A DNA stretch of 64,000 nt, taken from assembly GCA_032622095.1 (NCBI GenBank), contig CP136063.1:38104106-38168105 (forward strand), read 5' to 3'. Below, in pieces: positions 13,623-23,519 of the stretch. Numbering within the stretch: the stretch's first letter is position 1; each line of letters opens with the position of its first letter. Below the pieces are notes generated by a model. It searched no databases. It was not told the DNA's origin and was given only the letters and a program-made list of their open reading frames with translations. The translations under genes and the position numbers were made by a program. The DNA is from Siphonodentalium dalli. Taxonomy: Eukaryota; Mollusca; Scaphopoda; Gadilida; Siphonodentaliidae.

Positions 13623-13881
13623 CTGTCTTACTTTGGTGTAGTCTCGTTTTTGCGTCTAAATAACACATGCCAACTGACATGAACTCACACAAATTGAAGC
13701 ACAATGTTGCCAAGTTAGCCAACGTAGGTAATTTTGAATGTATAGACGCGCATTATGCAAATTATGTGCTTCGATAGCAACCCGTGACGGTGTTCAATCG
13801 CCGCATATATTTGTAATGTGTATCGACACTATATAAATTGTCTGCATTGTCTAAAGTGTCAAATCTTAAATAATGTCGATA

Positions 13882-14660
13882 CCTTACTCGTATTTAAATT
13901 CGCGCATTACTGTTTTTCGCTCAGTTTTGAATTCGCGCACTTTGCATTCGCGCTCCTAGCTGCGCGAATTCAAAACTGACAAAAATGTTTTCGTAATTGA
14001 TTTGATTATGCAGTTTCAGATCTTAATCGTCCATGAATATATGTGTGCATATTAAAAACCACCACCACGGCTTTACATCGTGCATAAATTAACATAACTG
14101 CATCATTAATGTGTTGTGAAGACTGGTGTTTATACGCTCCAAATAATTATTCTGATATCTCAATAGTTATAAACATAATTTAAATGAACTCAAAGAAGTA
14201 AAACCGCAAGCAGGACTGTCGTATTGAAAACTTTCATAAGAAAAAATCAAAACTTGGCTGTGGGTTGTGTTGACATTAACCAATTCAGACTGTTTGGTCA
14301 CGGTGTCACGCCAGTGTTATGAATAGGGCGACATGCATCTTCAGTCTGCATTAAGTGTATTTCTTATAAGTAGTTCAACATCAATCATGTTACCATGATT
14401 TGTTGCTATATAATTATGTCATCAACATATCATTATTGGTTTACACGTGGTTGCCCGCATGTAAAATATAGTCCTACAAGCCTAATACTCGGTACAACCT
14501 TCCGCAATGTACATACATGTAACTCGTCGACATATAGCCTTCTTGCGTCCCTATGGTTTACTCTAAACTCAGGAGTCGTACTACATTTGGCTCAGTTTTA
14601 ATTTCGCGCACTGATGGTATGCGAAAAAATAGTACTGCGCGAATTTAAATACGAGTAAGG
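13882..14660. mobile_element. TA-flanked MITE, 779 bp
   Basis: Perfect 23-base inverted ends, beginning CCTTACTCGTATTTAAATTC, occur at 13882-13904 and 14638-14660. TA lies on both outer sides (13880-13881 and 14661-14662). Subterminal inverted words (CTCAGTTTTGAATTCGCGCA and relatives, including a hairpin at 13920-13978) add secondary structure. There is no transposase ORF. A TA target fits Tc1/mariner-type mobilisation; the superfamily is inference. Confidence 0.8.
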
Positions 14661-14944
14661 TAGGTGACTTCCATTTAATGGGGTTTCTGGTAGATTGAAC
14701 TGCCTTTAAGTGTCTTACTGTCACTTCTTGTGTCATGTTCGCCATGACACAGAAATTCAATAAAACATATCCCAAACCCGCCATGAGACTGAGAGTGACT
14801 TGCGTATGTCAAGATTTCACTACAAGTTCCAATGGATGTTTAAGGAGATTATCATTGTCGTAGAGTATCTAGTGAATTTTGCATTTTTGTTGTCATGAGA
14901 CACTGGAATACACAAAGGTAGACAATGCCAATCATTAGCTGATT

Positions 14945-15030
14945 CCATTCGAGATTCGATTCGATGTCGATATCAGGAAGGAGATTCGATATCGAGATTC
15001 GATTCGATGCAAAATCTCCGATTCGCAGAC
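14945..15030. repeat. ATTCGA/ATCGAT-rich words, copy 2
   Basis: GATTCGATTCGATGTCGATA-type words resemble those at 13540-13622. They immediately precede the TIR element at 15040. Confidence 0.6.
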
Positions 15031-15039
15031 CACTAACTA

Positions 15040-16399
15040 GTCCAAGTCTTCTCGTACTAAAACCGGCTAAGATATTGGGATGGAGGTGCCGGTCTTTAGT
15101 CCGAGTTCCAGGCCCATGCATTCTTATGACACGACTTAAGCGTTAGTGACCCGCTCAAATAAAACCACAATTATATGAAATAAAATATCACAATTGCGAC
15201 AATAAACGGATATTTTCCGCAGAAGACATGCTATTTGATCTGAAACCCACATCAGTTTTGAATTGAAAGCGGTAATTTAATGCGAAAAGAGACATTTACC
15301 GCAATGTTTACAAATTTTTAAAAGTATGCGAACTCAGTTGACCTCGCGAACTGTGTTCGGCATTTTCCGTTGAAAATATTCCGTAGATTTTCGACTGACA
15401 ACGCAAATTACGATGAATTCTCCATTGTAATCGTAATTGTGTGTGTCAATAAATAAAAAATAAATAGATTAATTAAACATTGAAGATATAAATGTAATAC
15501 ATTAAATAAATTACGGGGAATTACAACCCTCTCAAAGTTTAAAACAGTGTAAACACAACGACCATTAGAATAAATAATATGGTGCTACATTTCCCACATT
15601 TGGTGGACTTCAGCGAAATTAAGATATATACTAAGCGAACAGAGCAATATACTGCTCTTGTTAAGCACACAAAAAAATCAAACAAAATTTGTATAAATTT
15701 TTAAACTTAAGTTTGAAAAGTCCCACTAAAACGGAAGAACTATATTTCGAAACTGTGTGATTCGGTTCTCCGATTATTTTATCAACACAAAAGTCAAAAT
15801 GCACATGGATGAAAATCACACGCATGGCAAGTCAGACATAAGAGTTTTAAGTTGCTCCAATTTTGACAAGTTGCTTGCGAAAATTGTCAACAAAACTACC
15901 TTTCTGATCCTCCATTATGTCATTAAGTTTTTAGTGCGGGAATTGTTCTCAAAGCACATTGGAAACTGGACTTTGCGGCGATCGGTTTTCGCTATTTTGT
16001 TCGGAAAACCCCGCGCTATATATAGAAACGGAAACTAGAATACTCAGAACAAACACCGGACAATGCCGAAGTTCTTCGGAACCTGAGTTCGGCTTTCAGT
16101 TAAGTAAACAAACAGAAAAAACAGCGATGTTGGTGACAATCAACCGGAATATTCTATGCGTAATTAAACATGAAAGTTAGATTATTATACACCATTATGA
16201 CCATAAGATGTCTCTCTTTCCGATGTATATAGCATCATGTATTGATTCATTAGGTAAATCGAGTAAAATACACCACAGATTCCCGCCACAGATCGTGGGC
16301 GTAAGTCGTGTGATAGGATTGGTATAGAAGCGGGCTTGGACTAAAGATCGGCACCCCATCCCAATATCTTAGCCGGTTTTAGTACGAGAAGACTTGGAC
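15040..16399. mobile_element. TIR element, 1,360 bp, TA target
   Basis: The left end GTCCAAGTCTTCTCGTACTA and the next ~45 bases are repeated in inverted form at about 16333-16399, with weaker similarity inward to about 110 bases (ACACGACTTA / TAAGTCGTGT). TA lies on both sides (15038-15039 and 16400-16401). The interior has no recognisable transposase; its longest ORF (15757-16038) shows no motif. It is probably a non-autonomous or internally replaced element. Confidence 0.8.
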
Positions 16400-16556
16400 T
16401 AACCCCTAACGTACAGATTAAGACGGTGATATTTAAAAAATCACAATTAATAATGAAAGAATAATTTTGATTTTTAAGAATATACTTACTATATTAAGTG
16501 CCGACACGCTAATTTTTTATAAAATTGCAGAGGGCAACTTAGCATTTATCGATGTG

Positions 16557-16600
16557 CACTGGACGGTTATACGATTTCGGACGGATTTAGCAAGAGCGGT
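16557..16600. repeat. Short dispersed segment shared with 7.84 kb
   Basis: CGATTTCGGACGGATTTAGC and flanking bases are the inverted copy of 7838-7876, with few differences. Confidence 0.7.
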
Positions 16601-16637
16601 GCACGTAAATATAACTCAATGGCCATCGATACATTTC

Positions 16638-16722
16638 GCCGCGTTTCGTCGCGTTTCGCCGCGTTTCGGCGCGTTTCGCCGCGTTTCGCCGCGTTTCGCC
16701 GCGTTTCGCCGGCTTTCGCCGG
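16638..16722. repeat. 10-bp tandem repeat GCCGCGTTTC, about 8 units
   Basis: A GC-rich array of GCCGCGTTTC with single-base variants, strikingly different in composition from its surroundings. Confidence 0.95.
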
Positions 16723-16841
16723 GAATGTTATTTACGCCACAAGTCATATAGATAATCTGTATTTTTAACTTGTATGTTGCATGTCATACTTACACGTATA
16801 TCGCGCAGATATGTAGCGCAGTTCTGGCATGGTTAAGGCGA

Positions 16842-17413
16842 GAAGGTTAATACAACTTTTTACATTGAAAAGACTCAACTTGAAATTGTGAAGGAATACA
16901 CTTATCTTGGAATACATTTTACCAGTAATGGAACATTAATACAAGCTATATGGAATACGAGTACTAAAGCTCGCAAAGCCTTATTTGCAGTAACAAGCGC
17001 ATGCAACGATAAAGCACCACTCCCTTTGCGCATATATATAAAACTTTAAGATAAACTCATTAAACCAAAAATATCCTGGATGGCAGTGAATTATGTGGCG
17101 TTGTAATAACACTGTTAAATCATGAACGTATGCCATGTGAAAAGCTGCAGGTTAAATTTTGTAAACAAATACTACATGTAGGGCGAAATGCGCCGATAAC
17201 GCTGTGCGTGCGGAATTAGGTATATATCCAATACACACTGATGTGATTGGTCGAATGGCATCGTATGTCACAAAGTTATCGTCCCGCAACGACAGTAAAT
17301 TATTAAACGAAGCGGTCGAAGATTAGCGAGTATGGTCCGTCTGTAAGTACCCCATTTGCGTCACTAAAAGCGACATGACTCTATATACTGCGCAACCCAG
17401 GGAACCACATTAA
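16842..17413 (+). pseudogene. LINE-D: C-terminal RT region, part 1
   Basis: The plus strand encodes EIVKEYTYLGIHFTSNGTL, KARKALFAVTSACN and, after stops, VKFCKQILHVGRNAPIT and DVIGRMASYVTKLSSRNDSK, with frameshifts. This is the thumb and post-RT region of a LINE family different from A-C. It is interrupted at 17414 by a TTAA-flanked insertion and resumes at 17907. Bases 16962-17234 are almost duplicated at 19208-19480. The fragment is non-functional. Confidence 0.8.
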
Positions 17414-17906
17414 AGGCACGTGAGGCCTTAGTTGTCGAAAATATTCTTATTTGTTCCAATCACCGTAAACAGAAAAACATTAAAACGCATACAATTTCGT
17501 TCATATATACCATGACCATCGCGTAAACAGCATGTTATCATAAAGATTTACTATATTTTACCTAAGCAAGAGCCTGATTGTGTTACAGAAGACAACATAA
17601 TGCTGCTGGCTAATCACACACAATGGCATAAACGCTCTTTATTCGTTCCATATCAGGAATTCACCCACAAAGAACGCTCTTTATGTTTACCATCATAATA
17701 TAAACAAACACCAGAAAAGTTACTTTTGATGCTTTTGTTTACATAACAATGGTCAAAAATATGACAATAACATACTGTTTATGCAATATTTATTATTTGT
17801 ATACGGACAAAGTCTGACTACATTTTGTTGTTCTTTCTGTTTGTGGCGGTTTTTGACGGGTGGAAATATTTTCACAGGATACCCACCGCCAAGGCCAACC
17901 GTACCT
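17414..17906 (+). mobile_element. MITE family P2, copy 1 (TTAA-flanked, long arms)
   Basis: TTAA at 17410-17413 and 17907-17910. The ends AGGCACGTGAGGCCTT and, on the other strand, AGGTACGGTTGGCCTT match. Inverted similarity continues inward for roughly 200 bases (AAATATT..., GTAAACAGAAA..., AACAGTATGTTAT), giving a long hairpin. It splits LINE-D, so it is younger than that fragment. Copies lie at 27714 and, partly, 28588. Confidence 0.8.
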
Positions 17907-18212
17907 TTAAACAAATTCAAACTAACTACGAAGGTGAACCATGTTTATGACTTCTATAGAAGCCTCAGCGACGAAGCCTCACCTAATGTACAAATTTGTA
18001 CAAGAAATAAACTGAGAACCTATCCACTTTTTAAACATGACTACAATACCGAACCTTACCTTATCCACGCTAGCACAATAGAGGATAGAACTGAATTCGC
18101 TCGCTTTCGGATTAGTAATCACCCATTGATCATAGAAAAATGCAGACACGCAACCACCCCCCCCCCGTATATGTAGAGAAAAGAATATGTCTATTTTGTA
18201 AACGTGGCTCTT
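17907..18212 (+). pseudogene. LINE-D: C-terminal region, part 2
   Basis: After the TTAA element the LINE resumes with VNHVYDFYRSLSDEASPNV, NKLRTYPLFKHDYNTEPYL and FARFRISNHPLIIEKCRH, then RICLFCKRGS, the cysteine-containing end of such ORFs. It is cut at about 18212, exactly where LINE-B begins on the other strand. A run of ten C at 18160 and a stop further break the frame. Confidence 0.85.
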
Positions 18213-19196
18213 ATTTTGATATTTTACATTTTTTGGAAGTTTGTGCGGAAAAGATGACACTTTAAGTGCGTCTTTTAAAATGGTCCATGTTCGCCTCATG
18301 TTGTTTTTGCTTTGGCCAAGAATTGATTTGAAGTAATCATTTTTGCATTTCCTTTTCACTTGGTTAAATATTCTGCAAAAAGCTTTGTATTTATCTATAT
18401 GTTCTGTTGTTGGATGGGAAAGTGTTTTTGTAAATAGTTTATTTTTATTTAGAGAAGATTGCAATAAGCCGTTTGTCATCCATGATTCTCTTTTAATATA
18501 TTTACCCCTTTGATCGGGGTATTTAATTGTGAAAGCATGTTCATATGCTGCAATATATTGTTCAATAAAGTTATCGTAAGTTTGTTCTGCAGTCGAGCAA
18601 CTAAAAACAGAGTCAAATGTTTTGCGGCTCAAAATATATCTGAATTTGGACATGTTTTTCTCATTAATGACCCGAATTGGTGCTGGTGTTTGTGGCTCAC
18701 TATTAAGATTATTTTGAGTAAATTCATGTTCAATGTAAAATGTTGCAAAATGGTCAGAGACATCAGATAATATGATTCCACAGTCCTTTTTCCGTTTTGA
18801 GTTTGTGTGAATATTATCGATTAGGGTAGCTGAAAAATATGTAACTCGGGTTGGCTTTGTGATCACAAGGAGATAGCCGAGTTCAAATACGTTGTCTACA
18901 AATTCGTTGGTTTTTGAATAATTATCGGAGTTCAGTAGATCTATATTAAAATCTTCAATTAAGTAAGATTTGGTGTGAGATTTATTGAGTTTGTCCATCA
19001 TGCCATCTATATGAGACATGAATTCATCAATATTTGCCATAGTAGCTGTGTTGGGTCTGTATATTGATTTTATAACATATGCATTTCCTTGATTGGGGTT
19101 TATTTCAACAAATAACATTTCAATTACGTGAGGAATAAATACCGATAAGTCAGGTATGTGGTGAAAAGTTAGGTCATTTTTATGAATAGCCCAACG
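18210..19196 (-). pseudogene. LINE-B: endonuclease and linker fragment
   Basis: Reading leftward from 19196: GDVGLFIKNDLTFHHIPDLS, then (ORF 19118 downward) VIKSIYRPNTATMANIDEFM, SYLIEDFNIDLL, KPTRVTYFSATLIDNI and ILSDVSDHFATFYIE. These are the later motifs of an apurinic-type LINE endonuclease (the 'GDFN', 'IDNI' and 'SDH' boxes; here EDFN, with the Gly changed). The linker WMTNGLLQSSLNKNKLFTKT and KNDYFKSILGQSKNNM follows. Sequence similar to LINE-A ends at 18210, where LINE-D abuts. The first endonuclease motifs and the whole RT are missing, but the endonuclease frame is long (about 300 codons) and mostly intact, suggesting a fairly recent copy. Confidence 0.9.
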
Positions 19197-19204
19197 TCAC
19201 CCCT

Positions 19205-19483
19205 TCCGAGTGCTAAAGCTCGCAAAGCCTCATTTGCATTAACAAGCGCATGCAACGATAAAGCACCACTCCCTTTGCGCATATATATAAAACTTTAAGA
19301 TAAACTCATTAAACCAAAAATATCCTGGATGGCAGTGAATTATGTGGCGTTGTAATAACACTGTTAAATCATGAACGTATGCCATGTGAAAAGCTGCAGG
19401 TTAAATTTTGTAAGCAAATACTACATGTAGGGCGAAATGCGCCGATAACGCTGTGCGTGCGGAATTAGGTATATATCCAATAT
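19205..19483 (+). repeat. Second copy of a LINE-D segment
   Basis: This stretch repeats 16962-17234 almost base for base (KARKA...LTSACN onward, sharing the same stops). The two copies flank LINE-B and the rest of LINE-D in the same orientation. Confidence 0.9.
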
Positions 19484-20349
19484 AGTAGAGGCTCTTATGT
19501 CCATGTTTTGGCTCCCGTGTGCATTTTGTGAAGAAATATAGCCACTATGCTCATGATGTTGCTTGATATCTCGGGCACCAGAAAACAAATGTTAGACACC
19601 TGGGGGTCGCAACTGGGTGGATTTATGACGTCATCAAGATTGCCGCCATCCAAAATTTCAGAGTAGGCACTGAATCAGTTTGATTAATAGCTAGTAGTGA
19701 ATTTATGGTAGGAAATATAATATTTCTCTGCTGTTATGATACTATGATAACAAGCTTCACGTTGACAGAAAAATTTACCACATTTAACAAAGATGGCCGC
19801 CAAAATGGCGACCGAAGTTCGGGAAAATGATGAATTTTCACACATGTCTCTTAAAACATTCACGGTTGTTTGAAATCGGAGGCGAATATCAACTTAATTT
19901 TAAATACATTTGAATACCTAACCATTTGAACATGATAGTATGTCATAATTTGGGTCATATTCCTACAAAATGTTGACAAAATATGAATTCATAAATATGC
20001 TATGAAATTTTACCAAATATATCGATTTTGTAATTCGAGCCAAGTGTTCGCCAGAAAATAGCTGAATTTGATGACAATCATTTGCAACAGGTTTAAACAT
20101 ATAGATTACCATATAATTACAACCAAAAAAGTGCATCTGTATTCAAGATGGCGACCAAAATGGTTGCCAAAATTGATAAATCACTAAAATTTGTCAAATT
20201 TTCTTTGATATCACTCCTAATGTGCGATTTAGTGAATATATTTGCTCCGTGTTGGTGAAATACCATGGAGATATGAAACAATATGAATAGTTTGTGAACA
20301 ATGGCTGTGTATACTCAAGAATTTGAGAGAATGAAACGACGAAAATGAG
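19484..20349. other. Non-coding repeat-like sequence
   Basis: No coding frame. Two segments contain the related words AAGATGGCCGCCAAAATGGC (about 19793) and AAGATGGCGACCAAAATGG (about 20146), suggesting an old internal duplication. Resemblance to a YY1-type site is noted but not claimed. Confidence 0.5.
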
Positions 20350-22091
20350 ATGAAATCATTATTTTTTCCAGCAATTTACAAAATGAAGGGAGAAAACTGA
20401 TTGGGCGATAGTTGTTAAACTTTTGGGGTCACCACTTTTTGAAAATAGGTATTACTTTTGCTATTTTCATTTTTGTAGGAAATATTCCTTGTGACAGTGC
20501 TAGGTTGTATATGTGGTTTAGATGAGATGCAATTTGGTATATATATTTTTTAGAAGTTTTTGGAAGTTTGGATGACATTACATGAGTATCTGTACTCGAT
20601 TTATTTTTTATTTTTCCGGCAATTTCGACTATTTCTTGTTCCGGTGTCTCTTCGATCCACATGTTATTAGCATATTCGCTGGTGAGATAGTTTCTGTAAT
20701 TGACGATGAAAGACAATGCCATTTTATTGTATATAGTAGTACAAATTCCAGAAAAGAATTCATTGAACTTGTCTGCAATTTTCTTAGGATCGTCGATTAC
20801 TTTATTTTCGTGTGTAAAAGATGGTGGCGGATTCGGCATAGTTCTCGTATTTTTTATTAAACCTCGTAAAATACTCCAAGTCTTTTTAATGTCGCGTTTA
20901 TTTTGTTCCAACAAATTATAGTAACCACTTTTACGCAACCTGTTAATTTTTGAATAGTTTGCAATATATTTTGTACTATTGTATGTTGACATCATTTGGT
21001 TTCTTAAGTTTTTTACTGAGTAGTTTGCTTTTTGTTTGCGATGATTTTAGTAGACCCGTTGTCATTCAAGGCATGTGTTCGGTGTATTTGCTAGTACTAC
21101 ATGTATGTGTTTGAAATTCGGGGAAAAGTATTATAAGCTTCGTTCGCACATCTAATATTCATAACGCAACCGAAATCTGTTGTATTTAGATGGTCTTTAA
21201 ATTTCTCTATATTAGCTCTCGATGAGGAGTAAATATGCATTTGAGATTTGTGTCCGCCGATTCTAATGCAAATATCGCGAAATGGTCTGATATATCAGAA
21301 ACAATAATTCCACACTGGGTTGTTGTCAGGACATCAGAAAAGATGTTAACGATAAGGAAGGCAGTGTATTCGGTTACTCGCGTCTGTTTGGTTATTAATG
21401 GCATAAAACCTTGACTGAAGACATTTTCTACAACTGTGATAAGTTTACAGTGTTGACTGAAAATCAATAAGTCTATATTTGTGTCACCCATTAGGTAAGA
21501 CGTTTTTATTTTCAGAGCTAATTTTCTCCATCAGTACGTTAAATTTTTCTAGGAATTTGGTTATATCAGCTAGAGGGGCTGAATTCGATCTATAAATGCA
21601 TCCTACCACGTGTGCGTTTCTAGTATTAGGGTAAGCCTCAACAATTATGGATTCGAAAACATGGAGCTCGAAATCTGTTAAGTCCGATCTAATAATGAAT
21701 GGTATGGTACCGTCGTCATTTTCGGGGCGCGTCGTGAATACTGGGGTTGGTAGTTTTCAATATCGTAATTTATGTGATCATGAATTTTAAAGATTTCTGA
21801 GGATCCAGTTACATCACAGCTCTTCCCCTTTTCTTGACTACATGAAATAAGATGGCAAACGGAATCATAAGTTGCCGTGAGACTGCGTACATTAAGGTGC
21901 ATTACTGATAGGGAAGTTGCCACATCGGACGGGCATTGTTGTTGGTCGGTGGTAAGATAGCGACATGTATTTTCCTGGAAAGCGAAAGGGGACTCCATTT
22001 CATCAAAGTCATCGGTTGCATTTGACATCTGAACAAAGTCATACACATCGCTCTCCTGCAATTCATTTAAACTTATTCTACTACTAGCCAT
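20350..22091 (-). pseudogene. LINE-C: endonuclease to RT start, Jockey/CR1-like
   Basis: Minus strand from 22091: an N-terminal region starting MASSRISLNELQ, then LSVMHLNVRSL and GSSEIFKIHDHI (first endonuclease boxes), VVGCIYRSNSAPLADITKFL, MGDTNIDLLIF (GD-N box), KQTRVTEYTAFLIVNIF and VSDISDHFAIF. The linker MMSTYNSTKYIANYSKINRL follows, then SILRGLIKN, KIAKVIPIFKK (20430) and FNNYRPISFLPSFCKLLEKI, breaking off near 20350. Frameshifts separate 21678, 21491 and 20995. The RT catalytic motifs are absent. It belongs to the same broad class as LINE-A/B but is clearly diverged from them. Confidence 0.9.
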
Positions 22092-22254
22092 ATTTGATTA
22101 TGTTTATATAGATGGACCAGAGACAAGAAGTCAAATACATTCAATAATAACAATGACACGAACAAGTATAAATAAGCGATACTTTTGCAAAAATACAGCT
22201 CATGTAAGCTGGATAATAATAATACACGACCTTACATCTGCGCGTGGTGCATAT
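22092..22254. other. 5' flank of LINE-C
   Basis: Short AT-rich spacer between LINE-C and repeat X; no feature seen. Confidence 0.4.
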
Positions 22255-22890
22255 GGTGATAGTCCAGGCGCTTGGTGTTAGAATTGCACAAATTAGGATA
22301 AAAGCATTAAACTTGACACATAAGTTCCTTGGGCCATACTGAACATTTTCAGATATGGACCCCATCGAGACTTGGTCCCACTTAGCAACAGTTGCTAGGC
22401 AACTACCCGGAAGTATAAAAGGCTCATATAAGGATGGATTACATTATTTCATTCAACGTTTGTTGCTGTGGATTGCATATTTGAGATCTATTTGTGACAT
22501 AGGATCAATTACAAAGACTTGTGACCTTGTTTCCTATCATAATGTCTATAACAACCGTTGCTATGCAGCTACCCAAACAGTAAAATGTATATTTGGCTCT
22601 TCACTGACATTTTGGACCAGAATTTGTGTTTGATTAGTCTAAAATGCATTTTAAATACGCTAATACATTACACAGTGAATATTATATTGGGATGGATAGT
22701 TTCTATGGTTGGAAGTTGTCATTGCGACCATTCTTAAAGAGACCAACCCATTTATTTTTAAATTTCAAAAGCATCAATGACCGTAATGCAAGTTGTGGCT
22801 GATGAACAAAATTTACCATTCTATCTTATATACATTGAATACTAACATTTCTGATTCACCTTTATTAATTGTTAATATTTTATCGAGATG
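22255..22890 (+). repeat. Dispersed repeat X, copy 1
   Basis: This segment is the inverted counterpart of 31300-30814 and, for its last ~145 bases, of 26041-25895. The ~92-codon frames of copies 1 and 3 resemble each other (SICDIGSIT, DLVSYHNV), but this follows from DNA similarity and I do not call a gene. It contains TAGCAACAGTTGCTAGGCAA (22383-22402), whose 22391-22403 part, GTTGCTAGGCAAC, is an RFX/X-box-like palindromic word. Confidence 0.85.
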
Positions 22891-23480
22891 GGACTCTCCT
22901 TAGCAACGGTTGCTAGGCATCTACCCGAAATAAAAAATGTCTCTATGGGGATGGTTAACCGCATTTAATTGAACTGTCTTGGAGGTTGTTTAGTTGTGGC
23001 ATGTTATGACATGCAATGGTTTGTGTCATCAATTTATATCATGTTGTCCATAACAACTATTACTATGCAGCTACCCGAACAAGAAAATGTATTTTTTACA
23101 CTTTTTTCTCAGTGACATTTTGAGGCCTTCTCGGTGACGTTTCGGGGCTAAACTGCACAAGTTAGTCTACAGGACCTTTAACATGTGCCCACACATTATG
23201 AAGAGCATATTGTATAACTGGTACAGAATTACCAAGGATAGCAGGTGGTAATCGGACCGTTACTAGGGGCTCACTCTCCAATTTATTATAAATCGTCACT
23301 GGTCATAACACTTTGTAAATTACTAAATGCCTGGCAGAAATACTTAACACTAAGTGTACTACAATGGAGTCGATAGTTATATTGTTTTCATCGCACCGAC
23401 ATTCATTCATTTTCTCTTTAGCCATGTTTGCTAGGTAACTACAACCCAGTAAAATAATCCAATTGACAATCTGTGGTCAA
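22891..23480 (+). repeat. Diverged tandem units of repeat X
   Basis: The TAGCAACGGTTGCTAGGCAT core recurs at 22901-22920, followed by the same order of words (CTACCCGAA..., TGACATGCAATGG, TCCATAACAACTATTACTAT, GCAGCTACCCGAAC). A third partial core (TTTGCTAGGTAACTAC) lies near 23430. Repeat X is thus internally repetitive. Confidence 0.75.
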
Positions 23481-23519
23481 ATATACAAAATTACGAATAT
23501 TTGAGGTAAAATACATTTT

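Noticed and set aside
19793-20170. YY1-type sites AAGATGGCCGCC
   Set aside because: They occur within repeat-like DNA with no gene nearby; a regulatory role is unsupported.
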